Below, piece by piece: positions 1 through 5,702 of a stretch of DNA of 5,702 nucleotides. The translations under genes and the position numbers were made by a program. Position 1 is the stretch's first letter, and every line of letters begins with the position of its first letter. Below the pieces are notes generated by a model. It was not told the origin of the DNA, did no database searches, and was given only the letters and a program-made list of their open reading frames with translations. Source of the stretch: Bacteroidota bacterium (GTDB lineage: Bacteria; Bacteroidota; Bacteroidia; NS11-12g; UBA955); assembly GCA_005788145.1 (NCBI GenBank), contig SXYY01000026.1:1-5702 (forward strand). The letters are read 5' to 3'.

Positions 1-2491
1 CGTAAGCGGTATGTGGTCGGCATTTATTCCAAACAATTTGTCGGGCGGATTGAAGCGCATCGAAAATTTGAATTTGTCGAATGGTTTCTTGGCCTATGCC
101 AACAACGATGGCGATGGTGTTTGGGGTCCCTCAAAGAAATCAACTGTCAATGCATCGGGTGGTGCAGGCAGTCACATTTATTTGGATAACGACGATGCAG
201 CATTGGTACCTACGAAAGTTGAATTCTGGACGAGAACGTCTTCTACGAAAGAGGATGTTGGCAAATTCAATGTGTATGTAACGCGTAAATTCAGCGACGA
301 AAAAGACCAAACCGTTCGTTTCTACATCGCGGGCGGAACAGCACTCAAGGGTGCCACAAATGATTACACGGTTACTGAGCGTACAATCACCTTCAAAGGT
401 TCTGGCGCCGCCATTTCAGATACTTCGGTAATCACGATCAATGACGATAACTCTGCGGAAGGACCTGAAACCATTGTTTTGGGTATCGATCAACCCAACA
501 ATTGTGTAATTGGCACTGAAAAAGCGCATACCGTCACCGTTGCAGATAACGATATCGCCAATGTAGAAATTCCCAAAACATTGATCGTTGTGAAAGAGAA
601 TGCCGGTAAAATTGGCATTGCGTTGAAGATGGATAAATTGGTGGCAACCCCTTCAAAAATGATGTTGTTTGTCAAGAGCAAGGGCGATAGTACATACATT
701 CCTTCTGAATTCCAGTTGGGCAAATCAGGGAAAGATTCTACTTTCAATTTGGGATCTTCAACCAAGGCCGATTCAATCATGATTTTTGCCAAGGTGAATG
801 ACGAGTTTACCATCGATCCCAATGATACAGTGACCTTGATTTTGCGTCAGGTTACCGGAAATGCCTACTTGAAAGACTCAATCATTACATTGGTAATGAC
901 CGATAACGATGGTCCTGCCACCGTTGAATTTATTGATAGCAGGTTAACAATCACCGAGAATATTGGCAACTTGGCCGTGAAGATTCGCGTTGCATCACGT
1001 TCTGATGCGGATGCGGATTTCACCTTGCGTTGCTACACCGCTTTGAGTTCGGCTACCGAGGGTGTTGATTTCAAGTTCAACCCTACATCCAAAATCATCA
1101 ATGTTACCTCAAGCACACCAGATACAATCACAGTCTCTGTGCCTTTCTACGACGACAAGAACTTTGAATTAACGAAGAAAATTTACTTCGGCTTGGGTAA
1201 TCTGTCCAACTCAAAAATCACCAAAGGAAAAGATACTTTGATTGTGACATTGTTGAACAATGATTTGCCCATCTATTCTATCGGTACAATCAACAAACAA
1301 ACCAATGCCAACAAAACGGCTGATAGTTTGAATGTTCGCTGTCGTGTTTTCGGAACGGTACATGGCGTAAACATGCGTGCGGCTGGTCTTAACTTTACCA
1401 TGATGGATGGTACGGGCGGAATAGGTTTGTTTACAAACCCCAAGACTTTTGGATATACTGTAACTGAAGGTGATAGTATCATGGTTCAAGGCTCAGTAAG
1501 TCAGTTCCAGGGAACAGTACAAATGGACAAATTGGATACCATCATCAGAATTTCTACTGGCCAACCGTTGAAGAAAGCCAAATTGGTTAGTGGCGTTGAC
1601 GAAACAACCGAATCTGTATTGGTTCAGATGCGTCGTGTAAAGATGGTAGATCCTACCGAGTGGCCTTCTGCGGCATTGGCTGCCAACGCGTTCAAATACG
1701 TACGTGTAATGAATACTGCAGGTCGTGTTGATACGTTGAACATCGATGCTGAAACCAATGTGGATGGTTCTACTGCCCCAGTTGGATATTTTGATGTAAC
1801 CGGAATTGGTGCACAGTTTGATAACAGCTCACCTTACTTAACTCGTTATGTATTGTCGCCCCGTTCAATCAATGACTTCAAAGCATCTACATTGCCAACA
1901 GTGAATTTTGCAAAAGCGAAGGATTCAATTTTTGAACCTGCTGATTCGTTCCGTATGGATTTCTCTGTGATTCCAGCGGATGAAAATTTCTCTTTTGACG
2001 TGGCAATTGCAGGTGGAACTGCTGTTTCACCAACAGATTACGATTTTGCAACACGCAAGATCAATGTATTGAAGAACGTAAGTAGTTTCTTTATCCGTGC
2101 GAATATTTCTGATGATGGAGATCCTGATGGCGACAAGCTGTTGATTTTTGCGATTCGCAATGCTCAGGGACCTTGTTTCATTGGCAAAGATTCTTTGCTG
2201 ACTTTGAAAATCAAAGACAACGAGGCCAGTGTGGTTAAGCAGTTTGCTGCGGGTTCAATCAAGATGTATCCAAATCCAAGCAGTGGTTTGGTGAACATTC
2301 AAAGTGTTGAAAATATGAAGTCAGTGAAGGTTTACACCATGGGCGGTCAGTTGGTTCGCGAGGTCAACATGAGCGATATGATGAAGGCCAATGCTGTGAC
2401 TTTGGATTTGAATGTGGTTGCTGGATTGTATCGCGTACAAATCATCACAGCGGCTGGTGAGATGTACAGTGATTTCTTGAGTTTCCAATAA
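1..2491 (+). CDS. Secreted Calx-beta repeat protein with T9SS C-terminal sorting domain (5' partial)
   Basis: The reading frame is open to the left edge (V-S-G precedes the first visible ATG at 11), so the true start and signal peptide lie outside the window and the Met at 11 is internal. Residues are counted from that Met; 826 follow to the TAA at 2489. Residues 1-61 are unassigned. Calx-beta-like repeats cover about 70-181, 184-300 and 303-418, each ending in a DND-type turn (D179-N-D, D298-N-D, N416-N-D). Residues about 420-623 are rich in beta strands and resemble OB-like domains. A fourth Calx-beta-like repeat spans about 630-738, and a type A T9SS sorting domain covers about 749-826. 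Family knowledge: T9SS cargo crosses the outer membrane, the sorting domain is usually removed, and the product is surface-attached or released. Calx-beta domains typically bind calcium or act as stalk modules. No catalytic domain is visible, so adhesion or a structural role is an inference; an enzyme domain could lie in the missing N-terminal part. Confidence 0.9.
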   Translation, partial: VSGMWSAFIPNNLSGGLKRIENLNLSNGFLAYANNDGDGVWGPSKKSTVNASGGAGSHIYLDNDDAALVPTKVEFWTRTSSTKEDVGKFNVYVTRKFSDEKDQTVRFYIAGGTALKGATNDYTVTERTITFKGSGAAISDTSVITINDDNSAEGPETIVLGIDQPNNCVIGTEKAHTVTVADNDIANVEIPKTLIVVKENAGKIGIALKMDKLVATPSKMMLFVKSKGDSTYIPSEFQLGKSGKDSTFNLGSSTKADSIMIFAKVNDEFTIDPNDTVTLILRQVTGNAYLKDSIITLVMTDNDGPATVEFIDSRLTITENIGNLAVKIRVASRSDADADFTLRCYTALSSATEGVDFKFNPTSKIINVTSSTPDTITVSVPFYDDKNFELTKKIYFGLGNLSNSKITKGKDTLIVTLLNNDLPIYSIGTINKQTNANKTADSLNVRCRVFGTVHGVNMRAAGLNFTMMDGTGGIGLFTNPKTFGYTVTEGDSIMVQGSVSQFQGTVQMDKLDTIIRISTGQPLKKAKLVSGVDETTESVLVQMRRVKMVDPTEWPSAALAANAFKYVRVMNTAGRVDTLNIDAETNVDGSTAPVGYFDVTGIGAQFDNSSPYLTRYVLSPRSINDFKASTLPTVNFAKAKDSIFEPADSFRMDFSVIPADENFSFDVAIAGGTAVSPTDYDFATRKINVLKNVSSFFIRANISDDGDPDGDKLLIFAIRNAQGPCFIGKDSLLTLKIKDNEASVVKQFAAGSIKMYPNPSSGLVNIQSVENMKSVKVYTMGGQLVREVNMSDMMKANAVTLDLNVVAGLYRVQIITAAGEMYSDFLSFQ
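218..1264 (+). repeat. Three tandem Calx-beta-like protein repeats
   Basis: Three consecutive modules of about 116-120 residues lie in the surface protein, at roughly residues 70-181, 184-300 and 303-418. Each opens with a V-E-F or V-E-I strand and closes on a T-V-T/L-V-M strand followed by an acidic turn: ADND at 178-181, TDND at 297-300, NND at 416-418. The spacing between these turns is 119 and 118 residues. Repeat 1 also shows the Calx-beta pattern of G-G-T-A, then D-Y-T, then an acidic turn before G-P-E-T. The repeats are diverged in sequence, so this is protein-level repetition rather than a recent DNA duplication. Repeat 2 fits the family least well. Domain edges are estimates. Confidence 0.75.
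1898..2224 (+). repeat. Fourth, isolated Calx-beta-like repeat
   Basis: Residues about 630-738 of the surface protein again show the Calx-beta layout. It begins with a V-N-F strand, then A-G-G-T-A (666-671), D-Y-D-F (676-679), an acidic D-D-G-D-P-D-G-D stretch (701-708) and a closing L-K-I-K-D-N-E (732-738). It is separated from the first three repeats by the roughly 200-residue OB-like region and sits directly before the sorting domain. The closing turn is DNE instead of DND. Confidence 0.7.
2255..2488 (+). other. T9SS type A C-terminal sorting domain
   Basis: The last 78 residues of the surface protein (about 749-826) match the type A sorting-signal pattern. The markers are Y-P-N-P at 753-756 with the following S-S-G-L-V-N-I strand, V-K-V-Y-T-M-G-G-Q-L-V at 772-782, and L-D-L-N-V-V-A-G-L-Y-R-V at 798-809. 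The protein ends in a short strand, F-L-S-F-Q. This domain directs export through the outer-membrane type IX translocon and is normally cleaved on arrival. It is the strongest taxonomic marker in the window. Confidence 0.92.
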
Positions 2492-2507
2492 TTTTTACAG
2501 AATCGAT

Positions 2508-2542
2508 AAATAAAAAAGGGGGCATCGCCCCCTTTTTTATTT
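2508..2542 (+). terminator. Rho-independent terminator after the surface-protein gene
   Basis: A perfect inverted repeat has two 16-base arms and a 3-base ATC loop. The core stem is GGGGGC (2518-2523) against GCCCCC (2527-2532). It is flanked by an A run (2512-2517) and a T run (2533-2538), which extend the pairing outward to 2508 and 2542. The hairpin begins 16 bases after the TAA of the surface-protein gene and ends 33 bases before the exporter start. The six T residues after the GC stem give a classical U-tract on the plus strand. The matching A run would allow termination on the minus strand as well. Confidence 0.92.
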
Positions 2543-2575
2543 CGGTTGTTTTGATTTCGTTAATTTCGCCTCGAT

Positions 2576-4408
2576 TTGAAAGCAGTTTTAAAGTTTTTAC
2601 GCTACGCAGGAAATCACAAGCGGTTGATTTTTCTCAATTTTATTTTCAACCTGCTTTATGTGGTATTTCAATTGGTCACCTTGATGATGATCATGCCTGT
2701 GCTACGATTTTTGTTTTCGAAGGACGGTGCAAATGCACAGGCTTTATCAAGCAAAAATTACGGTGTTGGACAATGGTTTAGCGATCAATACCAGTCGTTT
2801 ATTACTTGGTTTGGTACATTGGCGAAAGGGGAGCCATTTACCGCATTGGCTTACCTATGTGTTGCGTTGGTTTGTGTGACCATCATGAAAAATGGATTCC
2901 GTTTCTTGGCCATGAATTTTATGGTGTTGATTCGCAATCGAAGCATTCAAGAAATCCGTCAGGGCGTATATCAGAAGTGTTTGGATTTACCCATCGCCTA
3001 TTTTAACAATGAACGAAAAGGGGATTTGATGTCGCGTATGAGTAACGACATCAAAGAAATAGAGTTTGCCCTGATGGTATCACTGGAGGCCCTCTATTTC
3101 CAACCGTTGAACATATTGTTGTTCATGGTTGCATTGGTGGTTTTATCGGCCAAGCTCACATTGTACATATTGTTGTTTCTTCCTTTGACGGCTTTGATCA
3201 TTGGCTTAATTGGAAGATCGCTCAGGAAAAGAAGTGTAAAAAATCAAGTATTGTTGGGAAAGGTCATGAGTGCTTATGAAGAGACGCTGGGTGGTATTCG
3301 CATTATTAAAGCGTTCAATGCATCCTCCTTTTTTGCCAAGAAATACAATGAGCAAGATGAGGCTTACACCAAAAACAACATCGGTGTGCAGCGGAGATAT
3401 GATTTGTCATCGCCCATGAGTGAAACCATCGGAATAAGCGTGAGTGCGCTGTTGCTATGGTTGGGTGGAAGTATGGTATTTCGTCATGAATTGGATCCGG
3501 AGTTCTTCTTAACCTATTTCGCAATTTTTTCTCAGTTGATACCGCCATTTAAGGCGTTTTCAAATGCTTTGTATGCCGCGCAAAAGGGTATGGCGAGCTT
3601 AGAGCGCATACAAGAGTTGGTTTCTGCACCGATTACGGTAGAAGATCCAATACATCCCAAAACCCCTGTTTTCTCCTCGTCATTGTCCCTTCAAAATGTG
3701 GGATTTTCATACTTGGATGGCAGTCCGGTTATTCAGCATTTTGATTTGAACATCAAAAAGGGGCAAACGATTGCATTGGTTGGGCCTTCTGGTGCGGGAA
3801 AAACCACGTTGACCGATTTGGTGGCGCGTTTTTATGACGTGAGTTCAGGGAGTATTTGCATAGACGGCGTGGATATTCGTGAATTTCAGCAAGAATCATT
3901 GCGCCGGTTGATTGGCATCGTGAATCAGGAGAGCATTCTTTTCAATGAATCGGTGCGTAATAACATCGCGTTGGGTAGGCCAGAATTGCCCATTGAGGAT
4001 GTGATTAACGCAGCCAAGGCAGCCAATGCGCACGAGTTTATCATGGAGATGGAACAAGGGTACGATACCGAGATTGGTGAGCGTGGTGGAAAGTTGAGTG
4101 GCGGCCAAAAACAACGTTTGGCTATTGCCCGTGCCTTGTTGAAGGATCCTGAAATTTTGATTTTGGACGAGGCGACATCCGCCTTGGATAGCAAGAGCGA
4201 GAAGGCAGTTCAGCAGGCGTTAGAACTGTTAATGAAACACAGAACCAGTATTATTATCGCCCACCGTTTATCCACTGTAGTGCATGCGGATTTGATTGTG
4301 GTGATGGATAAAGGAAAGTTGGTAGAATCAGGCACTCACAACGAATTGTTGGAGAAGAAAGGCATGTATTACAACCTGATTCAACTCCAACAATTGTTAT
4401 CGAATTAA
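2576..4408 (+). CDS. ABC exporter half-transporter, MsbA-like (fused permease and ATPase)
   Basis: This complete 610-residue protein has the type IV exporter layout and works as a dimer in the inner membrane, coupling ATP hydrolysis to outward transport. The membrane domain spans about residues 17-325, with six predicted hydrophobic segments near 17-46, 87-105, 172-191, 193-213, 283-303 and 307-325. The ATPase domain (about 365-605) is intact: A-loop aromatic Y379, Walker A G-P-S-G-A-G-K-T (403-410), Q-loop Q451, signature L-S-G-G-Q (507-511), Walker B I-L-I-L-D-E (527-532) with catalytic E532, D-loop S-A-L-D (535-538) and switch H563. The start is TTG: the frame has a stop at 2561-2563 and no ATG before M37, which would delete most of the first membrane helix. 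Length and motifs fit the MsbA/ABCB group, whose members move lipids, LPS precursors, drugs or peptides. Substrate cannot be read from the sequence, so msbA is not assigned. The gene follows the terminator, so it probably has its own promoter, and it runs to zero gap with convergent ftsH. Confidence 0.93.
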   Translation: MKAVLKFLRYAGNHKRLIFLNFIFNLLYVVFQLVTLMMIMPVLRFLFSKDGANAQALSSKNYGVGQWFSDQYQSFITWFGTLAKGEPFTALAYLCVALVCVTIMKNGFRFLAMNFMVLIRNRSIQEIRQGVYQKCLDLPIAYFNNERKGDLMSRMSNDIKEIEFALMVSLEALYFQPLNILLFMVALVVLSAKLTLYILLFLPLTALIIGLIGRSLRKRSVKNQVLLGKVMSAYEETLGGIRIIKAFNASSFFAKKYNEQDEAYTKNNIGVQRRYDLSSPMSETIGISVSALLLWLGGSMVFRHELDPEFFLTYFAIFSQLIPPFKAFSNALYAAQKGMASLERIQELVSAPITVEDPIHPKTPVFSSSLSLQNVGFSYLDGSPVIQHFDLNIKKGQTIALVGPSGAGKTTLTDLVARFYDVSSGSICIDGVDIREFQQESLRRLIGIVNQESILFNESVRNNIALGRPELPIEDVINAAKAANAHEFIMEMEQGYDTEIGERGGKLSGGQKQRLAIARALLKDPEILILDEATSALDSKSEKAVQQALELLMKHRTSIIIAHRLSTVVHADLIVVMDKGKLVESGTHNELLEKKGMYYNLIQLQQLLSN

Positions 4409-5702
4409 TTACTCTGGCTTTTCCTCAGTGTCCGTGTCAATGCGATCGTTGTTCGATGGCGTTATATCATCCGCTGGGGTGCTATTGATTTCGGTATTCG
4501 TAACTTCTTGGGCAGCTTCTGATGTATCTGTGCTCGCGTCCGCTACTGGGGTTTCTTGGGCGGGTTCTAACACCGCTGTGGGCTCTTCGGTGGGGTCGTG
4601 GGGCCTGCGGCCGATAAGATCTTCCAAATCCGATTTAAAGAGAATTTCTTTCTCCAATAGGGCTTTGGCGACCTTCTCCAATTCTTCTTTCTTTTCGGTG
4701 AGCAATGCCTTTGTGATATCGTAGGCTTTTTGGATCAAAGCACGAACCTCTTGATCGATCAATTCAGCCGTCTTTTCAGAGTATGGACGCTGATAGCCAT
4801 ATTCTCCCTGTGGATCGTGGAAACTCACATGTCCTACCTTTTCATTCATACCATAAATGGTAATCATGCTGTATGCCAACTTGGTAATTCTCTCCAAATC
4901 GTTTTGGGCGCCGGTTGAGATTTTACCAAAGAAAATGTCTTCTGCAATCCTACCGCCGAGCGTCATGCACATGCTGTCCATCAATTGCTCTGTGCGATAC
5001 AAATACTGCTCTTTTGGCAAGTACTGGGCATAACCGAGGGCGGCTACACCACGCGGCACGATGGATACCTTTAACAAAGGATCGGCGTGTGGCAAATACC
5101 AACCTGCAATGGCGTGACCTGCTTCGTGGTAGGCAACAATGGATTTTTCTTCTGGGCTGATGATTTTGTTTTTCTTTTCCAAACCGCCAATGACACGGTC
5201 GATGGCATCTTGGAAGTCTTGCATGTCAACGGCTTCTTTGTTGTGACGCGCAGCGATCAAGGCTGCTTCGTTACATACATTGGCGATTTCTGCACCCGCG
5301 AATCCTGGGGTTTGTGCGGCAAGTTTCTGTGCATCTACATCCGAAGACAATTTTGTCAAGGGCTGTAAATGTACTTTGAAGATTTCTTCGCGACCTTGAA
5401 GATCGGGGCGATCAACGCTGATTTGACGGTCGAAACGACCGGGTCTCATCAAAGCGCTATCCAAGATATCAGGGCGGTTTGTAGCGGCCATAATGATTAC
5501 ACCGCTATCGGTACCAAATCCATCCATTTCGGCCAGCAATTGGTTCAAGGTGTTTTCGCGTTCATCGTTGGAACCTTGCATGAGGTTTTTGCCGCGAGCA
5601 CGACCTATTGCATCAATTTCATCAATGAAGATGATACAAGGCGCTTTCTCCTTGGCTTGCTTGAATAAGTCTCTTACACGGCTTGCACCGACACCCACAA
5701 AC
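4409..5702 (-). CDS. ftsH: ATP-dependent zinc metalloprotease FtsH (5' partial)
   Basis: This is the C-terminal part of the membrane-anchored AAA+ protease, which as a hexamer unfolds and degrades misfolded membrane proteins and regulatory proteins. The frame is open to the right edge. The codon at 5699-5701 reads Phe, giving the F-V-G pore motif, so the GTG at 5698 is an internal Val. The N-terminal membrane segments and Walker A lie outside. Counting that Val as 1, the remaining 429 residues show Walker B I-I-F-I-D-E (22-27), the second region of homology T-N-R-P-D to G-R-F-D-R (73-91) with arginine fingers R85 and R88, the zinc site H-E-A-G-H (191-195), and the likely third zinc ligand D267 in S-T-G-A-Q-N-D-L. 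The helical peptidase domain ends near 365. The last roughly 65 residues form an acidic tail rich in Thr, Glu, Pro, Ala and Asp that is predicted to be disordered. All visible catalytic residues are intact. The gene converges on the exporter gene with no spacer. Confidence 0.96.
   Translation of the reverse strand, partial: FVGVGASRVRDLFKQAKEKAPCIIFIDEIDAIGRARGKNLMQGSNDERENTLNQLLAEMDGFGTDSGVIIMAATNRPDILDSALMRPGRFDRQISVDRPDLQGREEIFKVHLQPLTKLSSDVDAQKLAAQTPGFAGAEIANVCNEAALIAARHNKEAVDMQDFQDAIDRVIGGLEKKNKIISPEEKSIVAYHEAGHAIAGWYLPHADPLLKVSIVPRGVAALGYAQYLPKEQYLYRTEQLMDSMCMTLGGRIAEDIFFGKISTGAQNDLERITKLAYSMITIYGMNEKVGHVSFHDPQGEYGYQRPYSEKTAELIDQEVRALIQKAYDITKALLTEKKEELEKVAKALLEKEILFKSDLEDLIGRRPHDPTEEPTAVLEPAQETPVADASTDTSEAAQEVTNTEINSTPADDITPSNNDRIDTDTEEKPE

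Noticed and set aside
11..13. ATG at 11 as the real start of the surface protein
   Set aside because: The frame is open upstream to the window edge, no signal peptide follows the ATG, and a T9SS cargo protein needs one. It is an internal Met of a truncated gene.
1211..1489. Minus-strand open frame opposite the middle of the surface-protein gene
   Set aside because: It lies wholly within a well-supported coding region on the other strand, its product is cysteine- and histidine-rich without family features, and there is no start context. It is a shadow frame.
2561..2568. TAATTTCG as an alternative -7 promoter box for the exporter gene
   Set aside because: It has one mismatch to TAnnTTTG and no TTTG at the expected upstream distance, where the terminator T run lies. 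It remains possible, but the sequence is too AT-rich for this match to be convincing.
2550..2578. Possible Bacteroidota promoter: TTTG at 2550-2553 and TCGATTTG at 2571-2578 (one mismatch to TAnnTTTG)
   Set aside because: The second box overlaps the TTG start codon, so transcription would begin inside the coding region and the product would lose its start. The 17-base spacing is also shorter than the usual 19-21.
4445..4457. Small ATCG/CGAT inverted repeat near the ftsH 3' end as a terminator
   Set aside because: The stem is only four base pairs with no T tract and lies inside the ftsH tail coding sequence.
4428..5668. Series of plus-strand open frames opposite ftsH
   Set aside because: All lie antisense to highly conserved ftsH sequence and translate to features of no known family. 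They arise from the codon pattern of the real gene.
5696..5698. GTG at 5698 as the ftsH start
   Set aside because: It is the Val of the conserved F-V-G-V-G pore region. A start here would remove the membrane anchor and Walker A, and the upstream codon (Phe) continues the family pattern.
1..5702. A novel defence, mobile or biosynthetic system
   Set aside because: All coding sequence is accounted for by a T9SS surface protein, an ABC exporter and FtsH. There are no transposase, integrase, nuclease, toxin, CRISPR or tRNA signals and no repeats marking an inserted element.

Overview
The window looks like ordinary chromosomal DNA from a member of the Bacteroidota. The first protein ends in a type A C-terminal sorting domain of the type IX secretion system (T9SS), which is largely confined to that phylum. 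Leucine is mostly written TTG, and no Shine-Dalgarno sequence is evident before the one start codon present, which also fits the phylum. Class or genus cannot be assigned from this sequence alone.

Layout: (1) Positions 1-2491, plus strand: the 3' part of a large secreted or surface protein, open at the left edge. It has three consecutive Calx-beta-like repeats, a roughly 200-residue region that looks like one or two OB-like beta domains, a fourth Calx-beta-like repeat, and the T9SS sorting domain. (2) Positions 2492-2575: a short intergenic gap holding a very regular hairpin terminator. (3) Positions 2576-4408, plus strand: a complete 610-residue ABC exporter half-transporter (MsbA-like) that appears to start at TTG. 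(4) Positions 4409-5702, minus strand: the 3' two thirds of ftsH, the membrane-bound AAA+ zinc protease. It is cut by the right edge just inside the pore-loop motif. The exporter and ftsH converge with their stop codons directly abutting.

The three genes do not form an obvious pathway. The terminator separates the surface protein from the exporter, and ftsH belongs to a transcript entering from the right. The exporter and FtsH are both inner-membrane proteins with general envelope roles, but nothing in the sequence ties them together functionally. I saw no RNA gene, CRISPR array, insertion sequence, phage gene or defence system, and no evidence for a new biological system. The points most worth a second look are the unassigned middle of the surface protein, the TTG start with its cramped upstream region, and the zero-gap convergent gene ends.
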